This document shows positions 43,201 through 52,945 of a stretch of DNA of 64,000 bases, in pieces (the first letter of the stretch is position 1; the number at the start of each line of letters is the position of its first letter). This DNA comes from an uncultured Bacillota bacterium (GTDB taxonomy: Bacteria > Bacillota_I > Bacilli_A > RF39 > UBA660): contig ONIZ01000001.1 in the NCBI GenBank assembly GCA_900317975.1, forward strand, positions 261,479 through 325,478, written 5' to 3'. The notes below the pieces were generated by a model. The model was given only the letters and a program-made list of their open reading frames with translations, was not told the origin of the DNA and did not search any database. The position numbers were made by a program, and so were the translations under genes.

Positions 43201-43536
43201 AACTATAGTTTTAAAAAATATAGACAAGACACCTCTACAATAATTAGTGATAACCCTGATAATATATACATAATGCTTAAACGTATTATAGGTATTACTG
43301 GTAATAATAGAAACAAAATAACATTTACTGGGAATTTCTTAGCAAATTTGAATGATGAAAATACTATTGATAAAGAATTCAAAAAAATCATTAATACATC
43401 ATTTATAGAAAAAATACAAAATAATTATGGAAGTGCATCTAAAGTAACACCTACACAAAATAATATAATTACTATTGAACACTGTCAAAACCCTTATAAG
43501 GGCCATATAATCATATTCAATAGTTCTGCGGAATAA
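40228..43536 (+). CDS. Large virion protein 2 (fibre/adhesin-like), 1,102 aa
   Basis: Very rich in Asn, Tyr, Ser and Ile. It includes YYIPSIGELGIAFENIQTIN (near residue 70), a pattern seen in Bacteroidales phage and surface proteins, and a C-terminal beta-rich domain. The shared N-terminal module of the neighbouring genes is not obvious here. It follows the previous gene by 12 nt. Structural role inferred from size, composition and neighbours. Confidence 0.65.
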   Translation: MIDKRFSNNIIPQPLNTDKNLKQTLNNDYISNNVATSDVNGVSNTKKFYEYTNVNSELYRYKEYFNDQNKYYIPSIGELGIAFENIQTINNSINNLNSTGQHGFIKLDADDMWKTFLSSTIYDFTQNQNLETWIYDNRVGKISYASYNSSNIIIPFKLFDNNSLDSNASENYEEINNIYYQYEYPKDDDSYELLSYLFYTNTDSRDYENNVNNKYYYQQYTVSLTYFNDNPEPLFSYFLYGDNTITIGTGSSQKIDRSSNNMSYVYDKNALIWDNSNNQFIYNDNIVHQNFFDIKAQNNDNSYIFPVNYYVKKESNTSKLYLNIIPYSFAMNFMGEKCISNNSFKFYIILPFEYIFNKLRQIVKKKVEEIVNEINNGLDFLLQKYGFSLSTTEFHKYDSRGRQSPEYDNITALLDEYGYSKYQLNSWEHKCFFGLSMDWAYTNITSNNIVESSGGSENYRYYIKLFFLLFTKKEINEMNIKLKYIKPKSAYNHADYYIRTYNYTFDNGNYLRDFVANKYVTALGSSVFVNEPFISSMERLMFIIGYRYRYSVGMYNGQKYHYYSDMFEYGGSATKEQQYRLYNPSFVDFSGKVQYDGSLSLRNLLYIYYEISFKDDHANDKFWESIYYYTKDALIFKVDTRNRPYIHNIKNINFTISFFNSSFTTPVCKGQYNINFTSFHNYNLMFNNSNVSGKYNNIEILKNTITTSYNTSINPEIYNSYNINYKIFDTLPLTGNMSMAVPTPTIVNISQRSSMPKTTYNSIYTSTIMNTVKNSQLVLLTESEDIYKYNRNKNVPFALYNQPTKNFVNHIIKLTDSQLISLIDNTTFSNNLSNSKDKLKNFPVNSLLLYYHQSTVPDGYSYCALRVWNHITPDGVYDDYVLINDDVLKSPTSSNPGRKRIPSIGYKNMIYYYNEQNKKIYDYLLSDYIIIINKTNVVQTLKLTDNGLNSCLSDDNQITLSLRANEIKILYPAIHNYNYDLEIDSSGTQKYNYSFKKYRQDTSTIISDNPDNIYIMLKRIIGITGNNRNKITFTGNFLANLNDENTIDKEFKKIINTSFIEKIQNNYGSASKVTPTQNNIITIEHCQNPYKGHIIIFNSSAE

Positions 43537-43565
43537 ACATAAAATATATAACTACATATAAGATA

Positions 43566-45416
43566 ATGAGCAATCATATTTTAGATATAAATAATATTTG
43601 TACTAACGTTAAATATACAATAAGTAATAATTCTTATTATTTAGAAAATTATCCTAATGAAAAAACTGCAAATACCAATTATATTCATCAGGATAATTCA
43701 TTTGTACTTGCTCAATATGCTGCAGATGAAATTGTAGGAATAAAAATAAATAGAAATAAAACTGAAATTATTTCAAAAAATGTTGTATATGACAATACAT
43801 ATCTATTATATTATCAATTTCCTCAAAAACTATCCCAAATGACTTATCTAATAAATGAAACAAACGGATTATACTATAATGGAAACTATATAAGTTTAGG
43901 AATTGATGATTATAGTATTAAAGAAATTTCTAATAAATTATTTTATAATATAAACAGTATTCCTTATTCAACAAAGACATTTAACGGCATCTTATATTTG
44001 AATAACGCATATATAGCTAATGAATCTATACAAGCAAATAATGCATTGGTCAATAAATTATTGATGCAAGAAAACACATTAAGTTTCTATAATAAACAAT
44101 TAAATATTATAAAAGATCATGTATTATTTTATAGATATATAAAAAGTGTTTTATTAAGTCATCCTAATCAAATAACATTCACGAAAAGAGCGTTTAAACA
44201 AAACATCATTAGTGCAAGTGTTGAAAAACAAAATACTTCTAAAATAGCAAAAACACAAACAATATATAAGGATATTAATTATTGGGATGGAAATTCTGTA
44301 GAAGGTTTACAGCATTATACATATTTCCATACAATCAATACATTTACATATGATATTGAAAGTGATTTGACAACATATTTATCACTAAATAATACATATA
44401 TAAAATATTGTGATAACTATTACTTTAACAATAATCTATTACCAAGAGAATATAAGCCATACTTTTATCAGGGACTTGAAAATAATGAGAACATTTATTG
44501 TAAATCTATACAAGACTTAGAATTCAATATCTATACAAATTATTTTGATAATGAAATAACTAATAAAGAAGACAATAACGTATTCAATACATATAATATA
44601 TATATGAGGATAAATCCAAATTTACTTAATAGTATAAGTCTTATATCTAATTGTAATTATGTGAATAAAACTTCTTATCTATCATCTAATATAAGTTATG
44701 CTAATTATTCAAATAATACATTGTATTATACAAATAGTAATGATAACTTAAAATTCAAATATGTAAATACATATGTTTCATTATCAATAGCTCCAAGTTG
44801 TTCATATTTTAACTATAAACTTATTGGAGAAAATATGTTTGATGATACTAATATTTATCCATTAGGAACAAATCATATTATTAGTAGTTATAATAAAAAT
44901 ATTTTAGCATATATTGATTGTAATATATATGATAATATAAGAATTTATTATGATACTCGAAATAATATAACAAACACTCAAATAATAGATGTAAATAATT
45001 ATCAAAATTCATATTTGATCTTATTTGAATATAATACAAATCTTGGTAAAAATGATAGTTTTAAAATAACAAAGTATTTATATAATGTATTATCAAAATA
45101 TGACTGCATATTTTATAATAAAGAACCATATTTATTCTATGGATATTATGAGGTTACAACCAATGATAATAAGGTTTATAAAAAATATAGAGATATTGCT
45201 AATAAGAACATACCGTTACAATTTGCAAAATTAAATTCAAATATTATAACACTAAATTATATAATAAATGACACATTATTGATTGAGAAATTTGATAACT
45301 TAGAATTTGCTCATACAACAGATGATTATGGAAATACAATAACAACAACTAAAAAATTATATATAGGGAAACTTTCAACTAATACTATCAAAAATATTAT
45401 ATCAATAAATATTTAA
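43566..45416 (+). CDS. Large virion protein 3 (fibre/adhesin-like), 616 aa
   Basis: Residues about 85-125 contain the shared module (MTYLINETNGLYYNGNYISLGIDDYSIKE split around NGLY and L-x-I-D-D), matching VIKEGNGLY/LNIDNLSI in protein 1. The remainder is Asn/Tyr-rich. It is the shortest of the five giant genes and probably a paralogue with a different distal domain. Confidence 0.65.
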   Translation: MSNHILDINNICTNVKYTISNNSYYLENYPNEKTANTNYIHQDNSFVLAQYAADEIVGIKINRNKTEIISKNVVYDNTYLLYYQFPQKLSQMTYLINETNGLYYNGNYISLGIDDYSIKEISNKLFYNINSIPYSTKTFNGILYLNNAYIANESIQANNALVNKLLMQENTLSFYNKQLNIIKDHVLFYRYIKSVLLSHPNQITFTKRAFKQNIISASVEKQNTSKIAKTQTIYKDINYWDGNSVEGLQHYTYFHTINTFTYDIESDLTTYLSLNNTYIKYCDNYYFNNNLLPREYKPYFYQGLENNENIYCKSIQDLEFNIYTNYFDNEITNKEDNNVFNTYNIYMRINPNLLNSISLISNCNYVNKTSYLSSNISYANYSNNTLYYTNSNDNLKFKYVNTYVSLSIAPSCSYFNYKLIGENMFDDTNIYPLGTNHIISSYNKNILAYIDCNIYDNIRIYYDTRNNITNTQIIDVNNYQNSYLILFEYNTNLGKNDSFKITKYLYNVLSKYDCIFYNKEPYLFYGYYEVTTNDNKVYKKYRDIANKNIPLQFAKLNSNIITLNYIINDTLLIEKFDNLEFAHTTDDYGNTITTTKKLYIGKLSTNTIKNIISINI

Positions 45417-45428
45417 TAACTAAAGTAT

Positions 45429-47858
45429 ATGGACAATAGCATTAATGAACAAATGGGTATATGTTTACTAAAGAATGTTGATTTATCATTATCTGAAAGA
45501 GACATAACTTCATTGATAAATATTTCTAAAAATTCTCAACTATTACAAAGTGTAAAATGTAATAGTTTAGTATTATCTGTGTATGACAAATATGTATTAG
45601 GATTAGATAATGTGTATTCATATCAAGAAAACAATATTATATTCATAAATGATAATAAAGACATTATTCCACTTTCTTATAGTATAAATAATATAAATAG
45701 TGCTTTTACTATTGATAAGAACAAATATACTGTTAAAATTGATAATAATACAATTATTGAAAAGGACAAGATATTGTACGGATCTTATAATCATATACCA
45801 ATAGCAAAAAATCATATTGGAGGAAGATCTACTTATGATGATTCAACATTGACACTTAATAAGAATCAATTATCATTTACTAATAAAATAATTAACAAAA
45901 TTAATGTCATTAATGATTACTTAAAATCTAATGAATATAATGTTAAACTTAATATATATAATAGTACATTAGAAAAATACAGAATAAATAATGCAAAATA
46001 TTTATTGCCTATTTATAATATAGATAATGCAAATAATGCTTTAATATTAAATACAAATCATATTACATATAAAGACAAAAATGAAATCATATATGATGTT
46101 GATATATCTCATCAAGTAATAAAAATTGATTATGGTGTTAATGAATTTAATTTGATATTAAGATTTAGATATAATTATATATCTGATAGAGATATTGATT
46201 ATAATTATTATACAAATTTAATACATGATATTATTACAAACTATGTTATCATTTCTACGAATAAAATAAGTATTAATGAATCTAAATCATATATATTTGA
46301 TATACATAAGACATACTTTAATTTGAATGATAATTCTGATATTGAAATAACTGCTGATTTCAAATATAATGCTAATTTTAAAATTAATTATAAAAATATA
46401 GGAGATAAATATCTTGATTTCAATATTAAGATTCTTAATAATATCTTAAACTTCATATTATTATTAGATACTCAGGATAAATTATATAAAGTTGGTAATA
46501 TCATATATTATGATAGATATCATGGATATAATTTTGATAAGCATGGAAATCAATTAGGAATATGTCTTTATCCACAAAATTATTTTATTGATAATGATGA
46601 AACAGAAATTTCTGTAACATATAATAGTAATAGCTATTTTTATAATATAAATGTAGATGAAAACAATATTTCGGATGATGTTAAGAAATGCCAAAAACCA
46701 ATATATGTAAAAATGACAGATAACTCTATTGATACTATAGATATCAATATAAATGAAGATAACGCAAATAGTATTAATTATCATAATATTAATGCTGATA
46801 AATTAATTTGTGCATCCTTTAATGTTGAGCAAATTACAGAAGAAGATGAAGAAAATCCAGAAAATGAAATAATTACATATTCTTATAATTTAACTTATGC
46901 AATTACATCATTTGATTCTTCAAAATATTATTATAATGTTCCATTATCACTAACTTATCATATGTATAAATATGAAGGTAAAAACGATGTTATAGTCAAT
47001 AGAGATTTTATTGTTGACAATTTGTTTAATTATCCTAAACCAAAAAACAACAATCATACATATGTGTTTCCATATATGAATTATTCTAATGCATTTAATT
47101 ATATTAATGTAAATAATGGTAGACTAAATAGTATCTATCCATTATCATTTAATTCATCATTACTTATAAATCATATAAATAGCAATGAAAAATATTATTT
47201 ACCATCTTTATATGATTTAGAAGTTTTTTATGGATTTGGACTACAATATTTCTTAAAGAATAATGAATTGATTAATTTGTCAAGTAAGATATTTGTCAGA
47301 AATGCAAATACTATCTATAACTATCAAATTCAGCCAAATAATAGAATAATAAGTAGTATAATTAATCCAAGTATTATAGGCGGTGTAGATCTTAAAACAA
47401 TATTATTATTCACTATTCCTGATCTTAATATTCTTTACGGAGACAAATACTATATTCTATATGATAATGAGAAACAATATGATATTATTAGAACATTAAC
47501 AAATGAATCTTATATTAAGTTGAATATGCAAAGAATTGGAGTATCTACAACTCCTGATATCTATATAAAACTACAGTATTCACTAAAGAAAAATGGTGTA
47601 ATGACTAATTATGAATATTTATATTGTTCAAATAATATTACCACAGAATATATCAATACAAAAGCTGGAAAAATGATATTGACAAATCTATCTGTAACAA
47701 GTTCTTCCATATCATTTAACCTATATAATCATTCAACTGATGAAAGCCTATTGACTTTCTATTATAAAGACTCTAATGATGAGATGAATGATCGGACAAT
47801 TAATGAAAATGTAGAAGGAAACTATAAAATATTATGTCGGATGATCGTAAAAAAGTAA
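45429..47858 (+). CDS. Large virion protein 4 (fibre/adhesin-like), 809 aa
   Basis: The N-terminus has a worn copy of the shared module (IIPLSYSINNINSAFTIDKN followed by YTVKIDNNTIIE). The middle repeats YYLPSLYDLEVFYGFGLQYF, similar to the IPSIGELG text of protein 2. A TATTTTTAAT element lies just after its stop, so the next gene starts a new transcript. Confidence 0.65.
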   Translation: MDNSINEQMGICLLKNVDLSLSERDITSLINISKNSQLLQSVKCNSLVLSVYDKYVLGLDNVYSYQENNIIFINDNKDIIPLSYSINNINSAFTIDKNKYTVKIDNNTIIEKDKILYGSYNHIPIAKNHIGGRSTYDDSTLTLNKNQLSFTNKIINKINVINDYLKSNEYNVKLNIYNSTLEKYRINNAKYLLPIYNIDNANNALILNTNHITYKDKNEIIYDVDISHQVIKIDYGVNEFNLILRFRYNYISDRDIDYNYYTNLIHDIITNYVIISTNKISINESKSYIFDIHKTYFNLNDNSDIEITADFKYNANFKINYKNIGDKYLDFNIKILNNILNFILLLDTQDKLYKVGNIIYYDRYHGYNFDKHGNQLGICLYPQNYFIDNDETEISVTYNSNSYFYNINVDENNISDDVKKCQKPIYVKMTDNSIDTIDININEDNANSINYHNINADKLICASFNVEQITEEDEENPENEIITYSYNLTYAITSFDSSKYYYNVPLSLTYHMYKYEGKNDVIVNRDFIVDNLFNYPKPKNNNHTYVFPYMNYSNAFNYINVNNGRLNSIYPLSFNSSLLINHINSNEKYYLPSLYDLEVFYGFGLQYFLKNNELINLSSKIFVRNANTIYNYQIQPNNRIISSIINPSIIGGVDLKTILLFTIPDLNILYGDKYYILYDNEKQYDIIRTLTNESYIKLNMQRIGVSTTPDIYIKLQYSLKKNGVMTNYEYLYCSNNITTEYINTKAGKMILTNLSVTSSSISFNLYNHSTDESLLTFYYKDSNDEMNDRTINENVEGNYKILCRMIVKK

Positions 47859-47867
47859 AATAAAAAT

Positions 47868-47877
47868 TATTTTTAAT
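47868..47877 (+). promoter_or_regulatory. TATTTTTAAT promoter-like element for the gp15-like gene
   Basis: Exact 10-mer, 27 nt upstream of the ATG at 47905, between two genes on the same strand. Confidence 0.55.
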
Positions 47878-47904
47878 TAACAATCAACATATATAGCAAA
47901 CGGT

Positions 47905-48678
47905 ATGAAGAATATCTATAATGTAGAAAAAGATAAATGGAAAAGACCATGGAACTTAGAAAAGTTTGATGAGTTAGCTGTACGAGATGAAAGATACTTT
48001 AGTATATTAATTAAAGGTTGTTTGAATTGGTTTAATAATCATGTTATGTTATATGACAAGCCAATTAATCATTTTATCTTTTCAACTGGTTCTGCTATTA
48101 TGTATGTTGAAAGTAATGGTTATGAATTGAATTGGTCTGAAACAACAGGTGAAGATCAAATATATATGAAGATGCCAAGATGTGTTTGTGAGATTGGTGA
48201 TGTAAATGTACCAACAGAAGAATTGACAAACCCATATGTAAGAGGCATCTATGAAAGAAAGTCTAGTGATGGAAACTATAAAGGATATAATGCTGAAATA
48301 AGAAGACTACCAATAGAACTTACAATGACATTAAGATATGTATTAAGTAATTTTAATGAAAGCATAATTTTGTTGCAGGAACTATTGGAAAAACTTGTAT
48401 TCCAAAAATATTTTAATATAAACTATCTTGGGCAAAGAATAAATTGTTCAATAGAATTTCCACAACAAGATACTATTCAAGCAAACAAGATAGATTTTGA
48501 TTCAACTGAAACAAATCAAAAGGTTATAGAAATAAGTATAAAGATCAGTTCATATCTTCCAATAATCAATGAAAGAACGGAAGTACCAAATGATAAAGTC
48601 ATCAGAACAACAAAGAATGTATATGAATTTGTTCAACAAGATATGGTTACTGATGATGAAATATATGTTAATGAATAA
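47905..48678 (+). CDS. Tail-sheath stabiliser/terminator, T4 gp15-like, 257 aa
   Basis: In T4, gp15 closes the tail tube and sheath at the head-proximal end. The middle of this protein (PRCVCEIGDVNVPTEEL, then IRRLPIELTMTLRYVLSNFN, ESIILLQELLEKLVFQKYF and a final RINCSIEFP...EISIKISSYLP) follows the gp15 pattern 'LPRINLHLVDFSY...MIYELSIFTRYEDDMFQIVEQILPYF...DIPFxRDIKIVL' in order and spacing. It supports a contractile tail. Assigned from remembered gp15 text, so a profile search should confirm it. Confidence 0.6.
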   Translation: MKNIYNVEKDKWKRPWNLEKFDELAVRDERYFSILIKGCLNWFNNHVMLYDKPINHFIFSTGSAIMYVESNGYELNWSETTGEDQIYMKMPRCVCEIGDVNVPTEELTNPYVRGIYERKSSDGNYKGYNAEIRRLPIELTMTLRYVLSNFNESIILLQELLEKLVFQKYFNINYLGQRINCSIEFPQQDTIQANKIDFDSTETNQKVIEISIKISSYLPIINERTEVPNDKVIRTTKNVYEFVQQDMVTDDEIYVNE

Positions 48679-48686
48679 GTTAAATT

Positions 48687-51317
48687 ATGTCAGATTTAGG
48701 AAATGTAAAGAAAATGTTTGGTCAAGAACTTAATATAAGTGTTACAAATGCTGATGCTAATGTTATAGCTAGTACACCAAGACTTGTGCCTAATACTATT
48801 ATTATAAGTTCACCGCAAAATGCTAATGAAAAAAAGGATATTATAGAAAACAATATTCATCAAGCCAGTCTATTTGCTACAGACTATAATGGTGTTCCTG
48901 TACAAATAACTCATGTAGTAAAAGTTGGTAATGGACTATATATGGATGAATCAAGAGCTATAGCATTAGGTATAGACAATCATACATTAGTTACAGATAG
49001 TAGTTCAAATAGATTATGTGTACAAACTACTGAGCTTGAAAAGGCTTCATCAGTATCTCTTGGTGTAGTGAAGACTGCAAATACATGTCAAAGATCAGAA
49101 AGTTCATTTCCTAAGTTAGCTAATATGACAGGAATATCGGTAAATGCAAATGGTGAGTTATTCATAACTGATCAATTACTACAACTTATATATAACTATA
49201 TTAATGATTCTATTAATACGGCAATTGCTCCATTATTAGAAGTTAAGTCTGATATTCGTCTTATTGATAATTATGGACTTTATTATTATCCTTCTACAAT
49301 TTCTACTGTAAGTATACAACTTGTTGGATTAGCGTTAAATGAGGAAAATAATGAAATTGGTATATTTAATGAGATACAATTTACATCAACACAAGAAAAT
49401 CCATTAATCGTTAATTTTATTATTGGAGATGATGGTGAATATTGTATAAAGCAAAAGACAATTGAAGTTATTTCTAATGCATCTGATAGTATTATTAAAG
49501 CTGGTGTCTTAATGTATAATCATAAAGCAGAAAATATTTTCTTCAGTTTTTATCCGAATTTAACAACTCATGACATAGATTATCAAATAATATGTAATAT
49601 AAGAAATAATGAAGGAGAAATAATTGTTGAAGATACTATGTTTAAGTTTAGTCAACAATTTATTTCAAGTAATAAGAATGAATTGTTTACAGTTACATCT
49701 ATTGTGATTGATGATGATACAGAAAATTCATCTAAAACAAAAATAACAAGTATTCAATATAATATCAATTCAATAATTAGAAATTATATTTTAAATGATG
49801 TTATTGCAAGTTTAACATTAAAATTATCATATAAGATTAATAATGCTGTTATAGATATACCATTAGAAATTACTAAAGATAATATTAATACTAGTATATT
49901 ATCAGGAGAAAATCTTAATTTAGTAAATAATTTAAGCGGTTTATCAAATAATACAGAAGTTTCATGGAGTATTACAGCTAATTTTAATATGAATATAGGT
50001 ACAGACAATAATGATACATATGAATTTAACAATGGATTAATTAACGTATATAAAAATACATATCATGTTACATATATATTATATTATGTATTAAATGATA
50101 CTACAATAGCATTAAATAATGAAACAACACAGTCAAGAATAAATTATGAACAAAATAACAATATTGTTGATGATGATTCTCAAAGACATTACATATTACA
50201 ATTACAATTTTCAAACAGTCAAGAATATAATCTAATATATAATGATAGAGAAGTTTTGAATATTGAATTATATATGGATAATGAAGATGGTGAAAATTAT
50301 TATATATTGTCTGATGATGGTACATGGCCTAATCAAGATGATTATGTTTATTATAGGATAATTCCTGAAATAAGTTTAGGAGATGGAACATCTGGTTTAG
50401 AATGGGATAATATTAACTATACATTAAGTATTCATATTTATGATTATCTATTGCATAAATTTAAGTTTAAGATGTATAAGAATATTAATGCTCCAATATT
50501 ACAATCAGCATTTATATCAAATCTTAATACTGCATTATATAATAGTATAAGTGTATCTTCTCGAAGATATAGTAATATGAAAATAAAATATAATACATTT
50601 AAAACGAATGATAGTAATGAATATATAATAAGAATTAATGAACAATTATTTAATAATCTAATAATAGCAGATAGAACAGATTTAAGTAATCATTATACAC
50701 CATTTATTGAAAATGCTGGAGAAGATGAAAGTTATATAACAATTAATAATGTATTAAATAATGTAAACTTAATAATTGATAATCCTACAAACTTACAATA
50801 CTATTATTATTTTTATGATGGTGAGGCAGGAATATATTGTATAACACCCTTATATAACAACACATCTGGAAACGGTATAAATTTATATGATCAAAGTAAA
50901 GTATCATTAAATGAACATCAAATTAAGTATAAAACTAGTACAGAAATACAAATAATAAATGAATCATCAATTGGAACTATATATACAATACCAGCTAATC
51001 ATGCAACAATTCAAAATAAATTAAATATACCTGCTATTATTAATGCAGCATTCAATGTTGTTGAATCAAATGGTGTACCTAATATAAACATTAATACATA
51101 TTTGTTATTAAATAAATATAATGAACATATTGATGATTTAATTCAACATATTATGATATATGAATCATCTGATGATTCAAATAATTATTTTATACGATTT
51201 GACAATATAAATGCATTAATGCCAAATAACTTTATAATTGAAAATAACCAAGTTGATGCATCAAATATTAAAATGTTTATGTTTTCAAAAACAGATAATA
51301 ATTATATAAATAGTTAA
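48687..51317 (+). CDS. Large virion protein 5 (fibre/adhesin-like), 876 aa
   Basis: The best-kept copy of the shared module: LFATDYNGVPVQITHVVKVG, then NGLYMDESRAIALGIDNHTL (near 60-110), followed by SLGVVKTANTCQRSESSFPK and a region resembling fibre N-terminal domains (SVNANGELFITDQLLQLI). The distal two thirds are Asn/Ile/Tyr-rich and of low complexity. It lies 8 nt after the gp15-like gene, in the same transcript, and ends at a bidirectional terminator. Confidence 0.7.
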   Translation: MSDLGNVKKMFGQELNISVTNADANVIASTPRLVPNTIIISSPQNANEKKDIIENNIHQASLFATDYNGVPVQITHVVKVGNGLYMDESRAIALGIDNHTLVTDSSSNRLCVQTTELEKASSVSLGVVKTANTCQRSESSFPKLANMTGISVNANGELFITDQLLQLIYNYINDSINTAIAPLLEVKSDIRLIDNYGLYYYPSTISTVSIQLVGLALNEENNEIGIFNEIQFTSTQENPLIVNFIIGDDGEYCIKQKTIEVISNASDSIIKAGVLMYNHKAENIFFSFYPNLTTHDIDYQIICNIRNNEGEIIVEDTMFKFSQQFISSNKNELFTVTSIVIDDDTENSSKTKITSIQYNINSIIRNYILNDVIASLTLKLSYKINNAVIDIPLEITKDNINTSILSGENLNLVNNLSGLSNNTEVSWSITANFNMNIGTDNNDTYEFNNGLINVYKNTYHVTYILYYVLNDTTIALNNETTQSRINYEQNNNIVDDDSQRHYILQLQFSNSQEYNLIYNDREVLNIELYMDNEDGENYYILSDDGTWPNQDDYVYYRIIPEISLGDGTSGLEWDNINYTLSIHIYDYLLHKFKFKMYKNINAPILQSAFISNLNTALYNSISVSSRRYSNMKIKYNTFKTNDSNEYIIRINEQLFNNLIIADRTDLSNHYTPFIENAGEDESYITINNVLNNVNLIIDNPTNLQYYYYFYDGEAGIYCITPLYNNTSGNGINLYDQSKVSLNEHQIKYKTSTEIQIINESSIGTIYTIPANHATIQNKLNIPAIINAAFNVVESNGVPNININTYLLLNKYNEHIDDLIQHIMIYESSDDSNNYFIRFDNINALMPNNFIIENNQVDASNIKMFMFSKTDNNYINS

Positions 51318-51328
51318 CAACAAAATAA

Positions 51329-51354
51329 AAAGGAGGATCTTAAGATCCTCCTTT
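51329..51354. terminator. Bidirectional terminator, perfect 26-nt palindrome
   Basis: A perfect inverted repeat with arms AAAGGAGGAT and ATCCTCCTTT around CTTAAG, flanked by A- and T-rich bases. It separates convergent virion genes ending at 51317 (+) and 51362 (-). Confidence 0.9.
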
Positions 51355-51361
51355 ATTTTGT

Positions 51362-52945
51362 TTAATATCTTGTAGCAGTTTTAGAATAACGTTTGCCCCA
51401 TTTGAAATAATTTATTATATTCTCGGCATCTCTCTTTGCTGTTCTTGGTGTAATAAGATTTGGATCTCCAATATTGCCTAAATAGTATTTGTTGTTAAGA
51501 CCAATCATACTATCTTTTATAGTATTTTCAGAGAAATCTACAAGTGACTTATATACATTATCATTATTCGCATTAAAGAATATGTTATATGTATTGTTCT
51601 TTATAGCATCTATTCTCTTTGAATGAAGTTTGAATACTTCACTATTTACAACTGCTCTATTTTTACGTTTATATTCTGTTAAGAAACTATCTGTAAGAAT
51701 TGATCTGTCTCGTTTTACAATATCTGCTAAGCCGTCCAATGCATCTGCTTCTATACCAGTTGTTCCAAAGAATATTTTCTGCCATTCATTGTAAGTGTGC
51801 TTATAGACATTGTCATAAGTTATCTTTATAGTATTGTTTCCAGCGTTAAAGAATTCAGAATTATTTATGTTGTTTTGATAATAATTCTCTAATGATTCAT
51901 TTACTTGTATCTCACAGTTCTTCAATGTAAATAATTGGAATGACATCATATCAGGATTTTCTACACTAATATTCTTATAGTTGAATGAAGAAGTGTCAGC
52001 ATCTCCCAAGAATGTTGATATAGTATTGAGTCCCTTTGATATTCTGTTCATGTTTTCATCAATAATGTCCACACCACTTGCTCCATATTGTAATGGATTG
52101 AACATATTATATAGAGAGGATGCTGATGATGTCATTGCTGTCTGAAAGTATTTGATAGGAACATTCATTATTAGTATTGACATATCAAATTTTCTAAGAT
52201 TTTCTGGTATTACTTCTTTTTTGTTTATCTCATCAAAGCAAGCATATCTATACATTTCTAATAATGTGTTAAGTCTCATATCAATAGCTTCGGTATCACA
52301 TCCAATAGATATTGATTTTTCTTTGGTAAATTCATTCATTACCATTGAATTAAGCTTGTTGACATTTGTAATTGATTTAAAGAACCATGGGCATACACAA
52401 TTTATATATGACAATGTCTTTGTAAATCTTATCAATGCAAGTGCTCTATCAGGTATGTTTTCCATTTCATACACATTTCGAATACCATATAGATATCTCA
52501 TTGCACTTGTTACTGGAATAGTATTGTCATTATTTATTATACCAGCAAAAAGTTTAGAATCATTAAAATGAAAAAATATCTTAAAATAAAACCAACCTGG
52601 CTCACCTGTCATATTATGAGACCCCTTTTGCCATATAGCTCTTTCATTAATGAAGTCTTGCATTCCATAATTAGGAAGATAGATATTCAAATAACTTAAG
52701 CTATCTTCATAATAGTTACTTTGTGGAATCTCATTTGGATTATTTGTTATCTGTGAATTATCATATGGGTTACTTTTGATATTAGGACTATAGGGGCCAT
52801 ATATACGAGAAGAATCACCAACATTTTGATATTTTACTGTACTATCCTTTTTGCCATCATTTTCTACAGTAAAGTCGGATGACCATTGCTCCACATATCC
52901 GTAATCCGTTTCCTTTTTAGGTTGATTATCATTCTTTGTTGACAT
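51362..52945 (-). CDS. Probable baseplate/tail-tube junction protein, 527 aa
   Basis: It includes WFYFKIFFHFNDSKLFAGII, SPRALALIRFTKTLSYI-like text (IPDRALALIRFTKTLSYINC) and RKFDMSILIMNVPIKYF followed later by FQLFTLKNCEIQVNESL. The 'FDMSIxxM...FxLKNCExxxxES' pairing resembles tail-tube-fold proteins such as T4 gp19, gp48 and gp54. I infer a tube-like or baseplate cap role. Its start overlaps the preceding gene's end by 17 nt; it is the last gene of the block. Confidence 0.5.
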   Translation of the reverse strand: MSTKNDNQPKKETDYGYVEQWSSDFTVENDGKKDSTVKYQNVGDSSRIYGPYSPNIKSNPYDNSQITNNPNEIPQSNYYEDSLSYLNIYLPNYGMQDFINERAIWQKGSHNMTGEPGWFYFKIFFHFNDSKLFAGIINNDNTIPVTSAMRYLYGIRNVYEMENIPDRALALIRFTKTLSYINCVCPWFFKSITNVNKLNSMVMNEFTKEKSISIGCDTEAIDMRLNTLLEMYRYACFDEINKKEVIPENLRKFDMSILIMNVPIKYFQTAMTSSASSLYNMFNPLQYGASGVDIIDENMNRISKGLNTISTFLGDADTSSFNYKNISVENPDMMSFQLFTLKNCEIQVNESLENYYQNNINNSEFFNAGNNTIKITYDNVYKHTYNEWQKIFFGTTGIEADALDGLADIVKRDRSILTDSFLTEYKRKNRAVVNSEVFKLHSKRIDAIKNNTYNIFFNANNDNVYKSLVDFSENTIKDSMIGLNNKYYLGNIGDPNLITPRTAKRDAENIINYFKWGKRYSKTATRY

